DNA of 64,000 bases from Adhaeribacter swui. GTDB lineage: Bacteria; Bacteroidota; Bacteroidia; Cytophagales; Hymenobacteraceae. The position numbers and the translations under genes were made by a program. The stretch spans positions 4,904,585 through 4,968,584 of the forward strand of contig NZ_CP055156.1 of assembly GCF_014217805.1 (NCBI RefSeq), given 5' to 3'. Shown piece by piece: positions 9,519-17,682 of this stretch (positions are counted from its first letter, which is position 1; every line of letters starts with the position of its first letter). A model generated the notes under the pieces. The model was not told where the DNA came from, made no database searches, and worked only from the letters and a program-made list of their open reading frames with translations.

Positions 9519-10581
9519 CATAAATAATTTTATCTAAAAGTTGAATGTATAAGGTAATTCCTTCCTGTATTTCGGAGAGATAAATAAATTCATCGGCGGT
9601 ATGCGAACGGGCAGAATCGCCGGGCCCTAATTTTAAAGATGGCACCGTGAGCAAAGCCTGGTCGGAGGTAGTGGGGGAACCGTATAATTTTCGACCTAAA
9701 GCTAAACCCGCTTGCACCACCGGAGTGTCCTTCCCAATACGCGAAGGTTTCAGTCGCATGGAGCGGGGCTTTACATCGCAGGCAACGTGCGCTTTTATAA
9801 TTTCCAGAACCTCCTCGCTGGTATAAGCATCGGTTACCCGCACGTCCACCGTAAATTGGCAAGTATCCGGAACCACGTTGTGTTGGGTACCAGCTTTTAT
9901 CACGGTAACACTCATTTTAACCGGGCCCAATAACTCGGAAACCACTGGAAATTTAAAATTTTGAATCCAGTTTATATCCGGTAAAGCTTTGTAAATCGCA
10001 TTGTCGCCTTCTTCGCGGGCCGCGTGCCCCGAAGTACCTTTAGCCAAGCAATCTAATACCATCAATCCTTTTTCAGCGATGGCTAAGTGCATTTGCGTTG
10101 GTTCGCCCACTATGGCAAACTCGATAGGGCCCAGTTGTGGGATAATCAATTCTATCCCATTTACCCCCGATACTTCTTCTTCGGCGGTAGCGGCCATTAT
10201 CAGGTTATAAGCCAGGTTCTCCTGATCGTAATAGTGCCGGAAAGTTGCCAGTAATGCTACCAGGCACCCGCCGGCATCGTTGCTACCTAAACCATACAGC
10301 TTATCTTCTTCCACAATAGGCGTAAACGGATCTTTCGTCCAATCCTTGTTGGGTTTTACGGTATCGTGGTGCGAGTTAAGCAGGATGGTTGGTTTATTTG
10401 GATGGTAATGTTTGTTAAATGCCCACAGATTGTTGCGTTCGCGATGCGTTTCAATGTTATTTTTTTTAAAAAAATTATGAAGAATGTCAGCAGTATTTTC
10501 TTCCTGGCGGCTAAACGATTCCGTCGCAATTAAAGATTTTAATAATTGAACCGCTTCCTCGTAAAGGCTATCTTGTGGCAT
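9514..10581 (-). CDS. argE: M20-family deacylase of arginine synthesis (predicted N-acylcitrulline desuccinylase/deacetylase)
   Basis: 355-aa M20 metallopeptidase-like protein. Metal-site motifs: SHHDTV (H71, D73), GSNDAGG with bridging D102, TAEEEVSG with the catalytic Glu at about 134-136, the GEPT motif, and a C-terminal His in SARSHTADE. In E. coli ArgE removes acetyl from N-acetylornithine. Here the neighbouring transcarbamylase is of the N-acylornithine type, so the deacylase must act after carbamoylation, on N-succinyl- or N-acetylcitrulline. Transcribed after proC with a 42-base gap. The function is secure at pathway level; the acyl group is inferred from the transcarbamylase. Confidence 0.85.
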   Translation of the reverse strand: MPQDSLYEEAVQLLKSLIATESFSRQEENTADILHNFFKKNNIETHRERNNLWAFNKHYHPNKPTILLNSHHDTVKPNKDWTKDPFTPIVEEDKLYGLGSNDAGGCLVALLATFRHYYDQENLAYNLIMAATAEEEVSGVNGIELIIPQLGPIEFAIVGEPTQMHLAIAEKGLMVLDCLAKGTSGHAAREEGDNAIYKALPDINWIQNFKFPVVSELLGPVKMSVTVIKAGTQHNVVPDTCQFTVDVRVTDAYTSEEVLEIIKAHVACDVKPRSMRLKPSRIGKDTPVVQAGLALGRKLYGSPTTSDQALLTVPSLKLGPGDSARSHTADEFIYLSEIQEGITLYIQLLDKIIYE

Positions 10582-10623
10582 GTAGCAATTTTGCCGGATC
10601 AGGTAATCCGGAAGTTTTCTGTT

Positions 10624-11451
10624 TTAGTTTGATTTTACGTACAAATCACCGGCTTTTATGGCCGATAAACGAATGCCTTTAATCATGGCCGAGCTGAAGC
10701 CCGCGTGTTCCATTTCGTTTAAGCCGGCAATGGTGCAACCTTTAGGCGAGGTAACTTTATCAATTTCGCCTTCCGGGTGGTTACCGGTAGCTAATAACAG
10801 AGCGGCCGCTCCTTTGGCGGTTTGCGCCGCCATGTGTAAGGCTTCCGCCGCGTGAAAACCAATTTCGGTACCACCTTGCGAGGCCGCCCGGATGGAACGG
10901 AGAAAGAACGCAATGCCGCAGGCGCATAAAGCCGTAGCCGAGGTCATTAATTCTTCGTGAATTTCAATGGTTTCGCCTACCGTATCAAACAACTCTTTAA
11001 CCAAGGCCATGTTTTCTTTGGAAGCATTGTTGGAGGCCAGGCAAGTCATGGATTCCTGAATTGCAATGGCGGTGTTGGGCATGGCTCGTACTACCTGCAC
11101 CGGTTTACCCAAACGGTTGGTAATATCGGCTACGGTAACCCCCGAAGCTACCGAAATTAACACGTGGGTTTCAGGATTTACTTCTTCCCGGATAGCATCC
11201 AGTAAAGTATCCAATTGCTGAGGTAAAACCGCAATTACTACTACGCTAGATTGCCGAACGGCCAGCGAATTATTATCCGTAGCCTGAAAACCCTGGCTGG
11301 ATAATTCTTGCAGCGAACGTACGTTCCGGCGGGTAATTGTAACCTGACTTGATTCGTATTTACCGGATTTTACCAAACCTTTGGCCAAAGCAATTCCGAT
11401 ATTGCCGCCACCCAAAATGGCTATGTTGTTTTGATTAGTAGCAGAAGACAT
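10624..11451 (-). CDS. proC: Pyrroline-5-carboxylate reductase
   Basis: 275 aa. N-terminal Rossmann motif IAILGGGNIGIALAKGL (about 10-26) binds NAD(P)H; the C-terminal part contains the family region GCTIAGLNEMEHAGF (about 238-252). It makes the last proline step, pyrroline-5-carboxylate to proline, in the cytoplasm. Its place between argB and the deacylase, on the same strand with gaps of 79 and 42 bases, suggests co-transcription with arginine genes and a shared glutamate/ornithine precursor pool. Upstream is an AT motif (about 11455-11478 on the plus strand) followed on the minus strand by AGGA four bases before the ATG. Confidence 0.93.
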   Translation of the reverse strand: MSSATNQNNIAILGGGNIGIALAKGLVKSGKYESSQVTITRRNVRSLQELSSQGFQATDNNSLAVRQSSVVVIAVLPQQLDTLLDAIREEVNPETHVLISVASGVTVADITNRLGKPVQVVRAMPNTAIAIQESMTCLASNNASKENMALVKELFDTVGETIEIHEELMTSATALCACGIAFFLRSIRAASQGGTEIGFHAAEALHMAAQTAKGAAALLLATGNHPEGEIDKVTSPKGCTIAGLNEMEHAGFSSAMIKGIRLSAIKAGDLYVKSN

Positions 11452-11530
11452 TCCTAAAATTTTAAAAATTTAAAAAATTGAGATAAGGTAAAAACTACCT
11501 TCAACCTTGTGATCCTTTTAAATGAAGCAT

Positions 11531-12331
11531 TTACAAGTGCAGGACCGTACCCGCCGGCTCTTTGTGGTTAGTAATCGTTAATACATCATCGGCATGCGCA
11601 ATGTGCACCGCTTTTACCCCGGATTGTAAAGCTTGTAAGGCATTATCCATTTTGGGTATCATACCTTGGGCAATAATCCCATTCTCCCGCAACTCCTGGT
11701 ATTTAGTTGGGGTAATTTCAGGGATTAGCGAATTATCGTCGTTCACATCCCGCAAAACTCCTTTTTTCTCGAAGCAGTAAATTAAGCTTACTGCATACGA
11801 CTTAGCCAAGGCAACCGCCAGGGTAGAGGCAATGGTATCGGCGTTGGTGTTAAGTAAATTACCGGCTTCATCGTGAGTAATAGGAGCTACAATCGGGGTT
11901 GAACCAGCACTCAAGATAGATTTCAGAATAGTAGCATTAACTCTTTCGGATTCAACATCGCCAACAAAGCCATAATCAATGGCACCTATCTGTCTTTTTT
12001 TTGCCGGAATTAAATTTGCATCGGCGCCGGTTAATCCAATGGCATTGCATTTATTTGCTTGTAACTGCGCTACAATGTTTTTGTTAATTAATCCGGCGTA
12101 AACCATAGTAACCACCTTTAAAGAACCGGCATCGGTTATCCGGCGACCATCAATTAACTGTGGTTCTATGCCCAAAGCCTTACTTACTTCCGTCGCTATT
12201 TTTCCGCCCCCGTGAACTAATATCTTGGCGCCGGGTACTTGCGAAAAATGCTGCAAGAAGTGGCTTAATTTACTTTCGGCATCAATAATATTGCCGCCAA
12301 TTTTAATAATATAAAGTGGTTGCATTACCAA
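11531..12331 (-). CDS. argB: N-acylglutamate kinase (acetylglutamate kinase family)
   Basis: 266 aa of the amino-acid kinase fold. Motifs: YIIKIGGNIID at the N-terminus (phosphate-binding Lys), LVHGGGKIATE (about 38-48), and LLNTNADTIASTLA (about 158-171). It phosphorylates the gamma-carboxyl of an N-acylglutamate; in this cluster the acyl group is probably succinyl. Starts 3 bases after the end of argF', so translation is likely coupled. The likely start is MVMQPLYIIKIGG or the second Met two codons later. Confidence 0.94.
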   Translation of the reverse strand: MVMQPLYIIKIGGNIIDAESKLSHFLQHFSQVPGAKILVHGGGKIATEVSKALGIEPQLIDGRRITDAGSLKVVTMVYAGLINKNIVAQLQANKCNAIGLTGADANLIPAKKRQIGAIDYGFVGDVESERVNATILKSILSAGSTPIVAPITHDEAGNLLNTNADTIASTLAVALAKSYAVSLIYCFEKKGVLRDVNDDNSLIPEITPTKYQELRENGIIAQGMIPKMDNALQALQSGVKAVHIAHADDVLTITNHKEPAGTVLHL

Positions 12332-12334
12332 AAT

Positions 12335-13285
12335 TTAAAAATTTGCTTCCAGTATTTTCTTTAAAACCACCTGTGCCGCAAACACCCGGTTCGCCGCTTC
12401 CGGAATAACTAAAGAATTTGGCCCATCCAGGATTTCCGCCGAAAGTTCCAGGTCGCGGCGCACTGGTAAACAGTGCATTACTTTGGCCTGGTTGGTTGTT
12501 TTCAGCCGATCATTAGTAAGAAGCCAGGCAGCGTCCGTGCTCAGAATTTTGCCATAATCATGAAAAGCCGACCAGTTTTTAACATAGATAAAATCAGCGT
12601 TTTCCAACGCTTCTTCCTGGTTATGCGTAATGGTGGCTCCTGTGGTAAATTCTTCAGCTAGCTCATAACCTTTGGGGTGCGTTATCACAAAATCAACGTC
12701 AGCCTGGCTCATCCATTCGGCGAAGGAATTAGGCACGGCCTGGGGTAAAGCTTTTACGTGCGGCGCCCAAGTTAAAACCACTTTGGGTCGGGCTTTAATT
12801 TTATGCTCAGTAATAGTAATTAAATCGGCTAAGCTTTGCAGCGGGTGGCGGGTGCCCGATTCCAGACTCACCACCGGAATTTTCGCAAACTGAATAAACT
12901 TTTGCAGAATATCTTCACTGTAATCTTCATCGCGGTTTTGTAATCCCGGAAAAGACCTGATACCCAACACATCAAAATACTGACCCATTACCCCGGCCGC
13001 TTCCCGGATATGTTCTACGGTGGTACCATTCATGATTACCCCATCCCGGGTTTCCAAGGCCCAGCCTTCTTTATCAATATTCATCACAATGGCTTCCATG
13101 CCCAAATTAGTAGCGGCTTTTTGGGAACTTAAGCGGGTGCGTAGACTCGGATTTAAGAAAATTAAACCTAAAGTTTTCTGTTTACCTAATTGCGAATAAG
13201 CAAAGGGATTTTTCTTTAATTCTAAAGCTTCGTTTACTAAAGCGTTTATATCGGTTACATCGGCTACCGAAGTGAAATTTCTCAT
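12335..13285 (-). CDS. argF': N-succinylornithine carbamoyltransferase-type enzyme
   Basis: 316 aa, ATCase/OTCase fold. Carbamoyl-phosphate motif SLRTR (47-51), HPLQ at about 147-150, and the C-terminal HCLPVRR motif (about 270-276) distinguish it from ordinary OTCase (HCLPxH). Ungapped alignment from memory to the Bacteroides fragilis N-succinylornithine transcarbamylase runs to position 90. There B. fragilis has Pro90, the Xanthomonas N-acetylornithine enzyme has Glu at the equivalent site, and this protein has Val90 in NGTTVEHI. Published mutagenesis, as I recall it, shows that Pro, Ser or Val at this site favours succinylornithine. Overlaps the argD stop by 4 bases (ATGA), which suggests coupled translation. 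Confidence 0.9.
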   Translation of the reverse strand: MRNFTSVADVTDINALVNEALELKKNPFAYSQLGKQKTLGLIFLNPSLRTRLSSQKAATNLGMEAIVMNIDKEGWALETRDGVIMNGTTVEHIREAAGVMGQYFDVLGIRSFPGLQNRDEDYSEDILQKFIQFAKIPVVSLESGTRHPLQSLADLITITEHKIKARPKVVLTWAPHVKALPQAVPNSFAEWMSQADVDFVITHPKGYELAEEFTTGATITHNQEEALENADFIYVKNWSAFHDYGKILSTDAAWLLTNDRLKTTNQAKVMHCLPVRRDLELSAEILDGPNSLVIPEAANRVFAAQVVLKKILEANF

Positions 13286-14424
13286 AGTGCGTAGGTTTTT
13301 GCCAATACCGCCTGAAAAGCGTCCAGGAATAAATCAGCTTCTTGTTTTTGCAGGTTTAAGGCCGGCAATATACGGATGGTATTTTTATTTGAAGAAGAAC
13401 CCAAGAAAATATGATGCTCTTCCAGTAATTGTTTGCGGATAGGAGCGGCATTATCCGGTAATTCTACCCCAACCATTAAGCCCTGACCGCGTATTTCGGC
13501 AATTCCATCAAAGCCGCTAAGATTTTGCATTAGGTAGTTGCCCATTTCGGCGGCATTCGCCAATAAATTTTCTTCTTTAATTACATCTAACACCGCAATA
13601 GCGGCCGCACAAGCCAAGTAATTCCCCCCAAAGGTGGTGCCTAACATACCGTGTTTTGCCTGAAACTTGGGATGAATTAACACGCCCGCTACCGGAAAAC
13701 CGTTGCCCATACCTTTCGCCACTGTTACAATATCGGCCTGCACGTTGCTGTGTTGGTGGGCAAAGAATTTACCCGAACGGCCATAACCCGATTGAATCTC
13801 ATCGAGGATTAATACAGCATTATGCGCATCGCAGAAAGTACGTAGTGCCTGCAAAAACTCCGGTGAAGGAATATTTACGCCACCCACACCTTGAATGCCT
13901 TCAATGATTACCGCGCAAATATCTTCCGGGTTTTTTAAATTTTTTAGTGCTTGCAGGTCATTAAACGGCAAAAACACAGTTTCATGATTGGCATTTAAGG
14001 GAGCCAAAATAGAGGGATCGGGCGTAATGGCCACGGCAGCCGAAGTACGGCCATGAAACGCTTTCGTAAAGGCTAAAACTTTTTTTCGTCCGTTGTAAAA
14101 TGAGGCTACTTTTAAAGCATTCTCGTTGGCTTCGGCACCGGAGTTTATTAAAAATAAATTGTAATCGGGATAACCGCATAGTTCCCCCAGCTTCGTAGCC
14201 AGTTCTTCTTGCTGCGGAATTTTAACAGAATTAGAGTAAAAACCAATTTGCGCTAGCTGGTCCGTAATTTTTTGCACGTATTGCGGATGGCTATGGCCAA
14301 TAGAAATAACCGCGTGGCCGCCGTAAAGGTCTAAATATTTGGTGCCCGATTCGTCCCACAGGTAAGATCCTTGAGCCTTTACCGGAGTAATATCAAAAAG
14401 TGGATATACATCGAATAATTTCAT
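13282..14424 (-). CDS. argD: N-acylornithine aminotransferase
   Basis: 380-aa class III PLP aminotransferase. Motifs: LINSGAEANENALK (about 92-105), the PLP-cofactor region ILDEIQSGYGRSGKF (about 206-220) and the Schiff-base lysine in VAKGMGNG (K237). It converts N-acylglutamate semialdehyde to N-acylornithine with glutamate as amino donor; the Bacteroidota versions are expected to take the succinylated substrate when paired with this argF'. Follows argC by 44 bases; that gap contains an AATTTTAAAATTTTAAAA stretch. Confidence 0.93.
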   Translation of the reverse strand: MKLFDVYPLFDITPVKAQGSYLWDESGTKYLDLYGGHAVISIGHSHPQYVQKITDQLAQIGFYSNSVKIPQQEELATKLGELCGYPDYNLFLINSGAEANENALKVASFYNGRKKVLAFTKAFHGRTSAAVAITPDPSILAPLNANHETVFLPFNDLQALKNLKNPEDICAVIIEGIQGVGGVNIPSPEFLQALRTFCDAHNAVLILDEIQSGYGRSGKFFAHQHSNVQADIVTVAKGMGNGFPVAGVLIHPKFQAKHGMLGTTFGGNYLACAAAIAVLDVIKEENLLANAAEMGNYLMQNLSGFDGIAEIRGQGLMVGVELPDNAAPIRKQLLEEHHIFLGSSSNKNTIRILPALNLQKQEADLFLDAFQAVLAKTYAL

Positions 14425-14468
14425 TTTACCAGAATTTTAAAATTTTAAAAAATAAACCTACAACTTCC

Positions 14469-15455
14469 TTAAAATCCGGATGGCTTTAACAACAGTCCAG
14501 TTGTTTCCGGCAAGTCAAAAAGCAAGTTCATGTTTTGAACTGCCTGCCCCGAAGCTCCTTTCAAAAGGTTATCAATTAAGCTGATAATAACCAATTGATC
14601 TTCGTGTTTTTCGAGGTAGAGCAAACATTTGTTTGTATTTACCACTTGCTTCACGTGCGGATTTTTATTCGTGACGTGGGTGAAAGCGGCATTCTGGTAA
14701 AACCGCCTGTAGTTTTCGTAAGCTTCTTCGAGGCTCCAGTTACATGTTAAGTAGGAGGTGCATAATATACCACGGGTAAAATTGCCGCGGTAGGGCACAA
14801 AGTTAATGCGGGGAATAGCTTGGTTGATTTGCAAAGTTCCCAAGGTCCGGCGCATTTCGTTTAAATGCTGGTGATTTAAAACTTTATAAGCCGAAACATT
14901 GCTATCGCGCCAGCTAAAATGGCTGGTCTCAGAAAAACTCTGTCCCGCCCCAGTAGAGCCGGTTATGCCGCTGATATGTACATCCGAATGCAGTAATCCT
15001 TGCTCCGCTAAAGGGAGTAAAGCTAACTGCATGGCCGTGGCAAAGCAACCCGGATTGGCAATGTTCTGCGCCTTCCGGATTTTATCGGCGCCCAGTTCGG
15101 GCAAACCATAAGTAAATTCCCGATCCCCAAACGTAGGATTTACCCGGAAGTCCTGACTTAAGTCGATTATTTTTATACTGGCGGGGAAAGATTGCTGCGC
15201 TAAAAACTTCTGCGAAACTCCGTGGCCTAAGCATAAAAATAACACGTCAATATCGCCGGTCATCTCCTGGCTAAATGCCAGGTCGGTTTCACCCACTAAA
15301 TCGGTATGCACCGAAGCCACGGGTTTGCCGCCACTGCTGTTGCTATGGGCAAAAACAATGGTAACCTGCGGATGAAAAATGAGCAAGCGCAAAAGTTCTC
15401 CGCCGGTATATCCAGCGGCCCCCACAATGCCTACTTTTATTTTTTGCTCATTCAT
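14469..15455 (-). CDS. argC: N-acyl-gamma-glutamyl-phosphate reductase
   Basis: 328 aa. N-terminal NADP site VGIVGAAGYTGGELLRLL (about 8-25); active-site Cys137 in the signature NPGCFAT; and the FVPYRGNFTRGI region downstream is typical of the dimerisation domain. Reduces the acyl-glutamyl phosphate made by ArgB to the semialdehyde. Starts 1 base after the argG stop, so it is certainly in the argG transcript. Confidence 0.95.
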   Translation of the reverse strand: MNEQKIKVGIVGAAGYTGGELLRLLIFHPQVTIVFAHSNSSGGKPVASVHTDLVGETDLAFSQEMTGDIDVLFLCLGHGVSQKFLAQQSFPASIKIIDLSQDFRVNPTFGDREFTYGLPELGADKIRKAQNIANPGCFATAMQLALLPLAEQGLLHSDVHISGITGSTGAGQSFSETSHFSWRDSNVSAYKVLNHQHLNEMRRTLGTLQINQAIPRINFVPYRGNFTRGILCTSYLTCNWSLEEAYENYRRFYQNAAFTHVTNKNPHVKQVVNTNKCLLYLEKHEDQLVIISLIDNLLKGASGQAVQNMNLLFDLPETTGLLLKPSGF

Positions 15456-15456
15456 C

Positions 15457-16644
15457 TTAAAGGCTGTTTACTTTATGATGAATCATGGTTTGATTACCAA
15501 AAATTTTGGAGAAACCTTTTACATCTTCGCCGGTCCAGGCATTGTTCATCTCGCCGTAAGAACCAAACTTCGACGACATTAAATCATGGTCAGAAGAAAT
15601 ACCAACCACGTGGTAGCGATAAGGCGCTAAAGCAACCGTTACTTTACCGGTAACCGTACTTTGCGTATCGGCCAGGAATTTCTCGATGTTGCGCATTACC
15701 GGATCTAAAAACTGACCTTCGTGCAGCAGATTACCGTACCACACCGCCAGTTGATCTTTCCAATATAATTGCCATTTGGTTAGCACGTGTTTTTCTAAAG
15801 CATGGTGGGCTTTAATAATTAAAATAGGAGCAGCGGCCTCAAAACCAACGCGGCCTTTAATGCCAATAATAGTATCGCCCACGTGAATATCGCGGCCAAT
15901 ACCAAATGGAGCAGCAATTTCGGTGAGTTTCTGAATGGCGGTAACCGAATTTTCAAAAACTTCTTCGTTAATACCTTTTAGTTCGCCGTTTACAAAGGTT
16001 AGCGTCACTTCTTCAGCATCTTGTTTGGTAACTTGCGTGGGCCAGGCTTCTTCGGGCAAATAGCCATAAGAAGTTAAAGTTTCGGCGCCACCTACCGAGG
16101 TACCCCATAACCCTTTATTAATGGAGTATTTGGCTTTTTCAAAGTTCATTTCTACGCCGTGGCTTTTCAAAAAGTCGATTTCTTCCTGGCGCGATAACTT
16201 ATTATCCCGGATGGGAGTCAAAATTTGAACTTCCGGAATTAAAATGTTAAAAATCATATCGAACCGCACCTGGTCATTACCGGCACCGGTGCTGCCGTGC
16301 GCCACGTAATCGGCGCCCACTTGTTTGCAGTAATTGGCAATAGCTACCGCCTGCGATACCCGCTCGGCGCTTACCGACAGAGGATAGGTATTGTTTTTTA
16401 AAACATTGCCAAAAATCAGGTACTTAATGCATGAATCGTAGTAATTATCTGTTTCGTCCAGAACAGCAAATGATTTAACGCCTAAAGCGTAGGCTCTTCT
16501 TTCAATCTCCTTTAGTTCGGCTTCGTTAAAACCACCGGTATTTACAATGGCCGCGTGAATTTCCAGGTTTAAGGATTCAGCTAAATATTTAACGCAATAG
16601 GAGGTATCCAGGCCACCACTAAAAGCTAAAACTACTTTTTTCAT
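15457..16644 (-). CDS. argG: Argininosuccinate synthase
   Basis: 395 aa. N-terminal ATP-pyrophosphatase P-loop motif VLAFSGGLDTSYC (5-17); further family regions are GADYVAHGSTGAGNDQVRF (about 109-127) and GRVGFEAAAPI (about 260-270). Joins citrulline and aspartate at the cost of ATP. It heads the tightly packed argG-C-D-F'-B set. The 100-base gap upstream contains a minus-strand terminator-like hairpin (16710-16735) that separates it from the GNAT gene. Confidence 0.96.
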   Translation of the reverse strand: MKKVVLAFSGGLDTSYCVKYLAESLNLEIHAAIVNTGGFNEAELKEIERRAYALGVKSFAVLDETDNYYDSCIKYLIFGNVLKNNTYPLSVSAERVSQAVAIANYCKQVGADYVAHGSTGAGNDQVRFDMIFNILIPEVQILTPIRDNKLSRQEEIDFLKSHGVEMNFEKAKYSINKGLWGTSVGGAETLTSYGYLPEEAWPTQVTKQDAEEVTLTFVNGELKGINEEVFENSVTAIQKLTEIAAPFGIGRDIHVGDTIIGIKGRVGFEAAAPILIIKAHHALEKHVLTKWQLYWKDQLAVWYGNLLHEGQFLDPVMRNIEKFLADTQSTVTGKVTVALAPYRYHVVGISSDHDLMSSKFGSYGEMNNAWTGEDVKGFSKIFGNQTMIHHKVNSL

Positions 16645-16709
16645 TCGTGTTATTTTGTTGAAAATCAGATATAAAAATTATTTTTAAAAATTATTAATTT
16701 TAAGAATAC

Positions 16710-16735
16710 AAAAAGAGCAGCTTTGTGGGCTGCTC
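16710..16735 (-). terminator. Intrinsic terminator or attenuator between the GNAT gene and argG
   Basis: On the minus strand GAGCAGC, a 7-base loop and GCTGCTC are followed by TTTTTG. The arms are 16729-16735 and 16715-16721, the T tract 16710-16714. It begins within 10 bases of the GNAT stop and lies about 65 bases before the argG start. Confidence 0.8.
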
Positions 16736-16744
16736 TCGCGGGTA

Positions 16745-17401
16745 TTATAAATCAGAAGAAGATTCTTCGGAGTCGCTGAGCAGATTTTTTATTTTGCGTT
16801 CCCTTTCCTGGGCCGGATCATAAAGCATAGCGGTGCACAAGCAGTTTTTGCGCTCCTTTAATGTTAAAATTTCAAAATTTACGCAGCTCCGGCATCCTTT
16901 CCAGAATTCTTCGTCGTCGGTAAGTTCCGAGTAAGTAACCGGACGATAACCCAAATCCGAGTTAATTTTCATCACGGCCAAACCGGTAGTTAAGCCAAAG
17001 ATTTTAGAGTCCGGGTACTTTTTCCGGGATAGCGCAAAAACTTCTTGTTTTATACGCTTCGCTAATCCGCCTTTACGGAAGTTGGGAGATACAATTAAGC
17101 CCGAATTAGCCACGTATTCGCCATGACCCCAGGTTTCGATGTAACAGAAACCGGCCCATTCCCCGTCTTTGCTAAGGGCCACTACGGCTTTGCCTTCCAG
17201 CATTTTTAATTTTATGTATTCCGGCGAGCGTTTGGCAATGCCCGTGCCCCGGGATTTAGCTGAAGCTTCCATTTCGTCGCAAATAGTTTGCGCCCATATG
17301 GTATCGGCGGCGGTTGCCACTCTTATAATAAACTGATCGTCGGCTACTGGCAAAGAAGTTACCAGAGGAACATCAGTTTTTTTATCTTCAATCATTATCA
17401 T
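16745..17401 (-). CDS. GNAT acyltransferase, candidate N-acylglutamate synthase for the arginine pathway
   Basis: 218 aa. GNAT CoA-binding loop RKGGLA at 109-114 after the beta-4 strand SGLIVSP; the fold continues to about 160. The C-terminal extension has four cysteines spaced CxxC (C170, C173) and CxC (C187, C189), which look like a zinc site. No classical argA or argJ is present in the cluster, and this gene is immediately upstream of argG on the same strand. I recall a B. thetaiotaomicron GNAT protein in the same position reported as an N-succinylglutamate synthase; by position and family this is the likely equivalent. Acyl-donor specificity is inference. It has its own promoter and a folded leader. 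Confidence 0.75.
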   Translation of the reverse strand: MIMIEDKKTDVPLVTSLPVADDQFIIRVATAADTIWAQTICDEMEASAKSRGTGIAKRSPEYIKLKMLEGKAVVALSKDGEWAGFCYIETWGHGEYVANSGLIVSPNFRKGGLAKRIKQEVFALSRKKYPDSKIFGLTTGLAVMKINSDLGYRPVTYSELTDDEEFWKGCRSCVNFEILTLKERKNCLCTAMLYDPAQERERKIKNLLSDSEESSSDL

Positions 17402-17648
17402 GTTGATTATAAAAGAATTAAAGGAAGTAATCCTGCTAAAAGATTTTTTAAAAAAATGGTAAAATAAAAAGAGATTGGAAAACGGGTTACTGCGTAAGTT
17501 ACCCTGGAACAGACTACGCCCTTACGGGGAATACCTGTTTACAAGCAGGCCTATATAATGGAGACGCCACAACCGCCGCTACCGGAAGGCTGGGTAGCGT
17601 AGATGTTGCTAAAGTGTAAGAATAATATTTCTCCATTTTTTTTAATTC
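17402..17648 (-). promoter_or_regulatory. Structured leader RNA upstream of the GNAT/arginine genes
   Basis: About 245 bases lie between the predicted transcription start (near 17646) and the GNAT start. Reading on the minus strand there are successive small hairpins: GCTACC/GGTAGC (arms 17593-17598 and 17578-17583), CCTG/CAGG (17546-17549 and 17534-17537), CCC/GGG around 17519-17528, and an 8-bp stem with one mismatch (17497-17504 with 17484-17491) followed by TTTTCC and a T-rich tract. A 40-codon reading frame (17514-17636) covers the first hairpins. I do not recognise a known riboswitch class. The layout fits attenuation or a ligand-sensing leader. Confidence 0.45.
17514..17636 (-). CDS. 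Possible 40-residue leader peptide upstream of the GNAT gene
   Basis: ATG at 17634-17636, TAG at 17514-17516. The start lies only about 10 bases downstream of the predicted transcription start. The sequence begins MEKYYSYTLATS and ends QVFPVRA; it contains only two arginines (RP and VRA), so classical arginine-codon attenuation is not obvious. The stop falls about 10 bases before the last hairpin of the leader. A second open frame over the same bases (ending SGSGGCGVSII) has no ATG. It may be chance; the RNA structure may matter more than the peptide. Confidence 0.25.
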   Translation of the reverse strand: MEKYYSYTLATSTLPSLPVAAVVASPLYRPACKQVFPVRA

Positions 17649-17652
17649 GGTG

Positions 17653-17682
17653 CAAATGTAATTAAAATACTAAAAAAGCAAA
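17653..17682 (-). promoter_or_regulatory. Bacteroidota-type promoter for the GNAT gene
   Basis: On the minus strand TTTG (17679-17682) is followed after 18 bases by TACATTTG (17653-17660), matching the Bacteroidota sigma-ABfr consensus of TTTG at -33 and TAnnTTTG at -7. Predicted start of transcription is near 17646. Confidence 0.75.
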
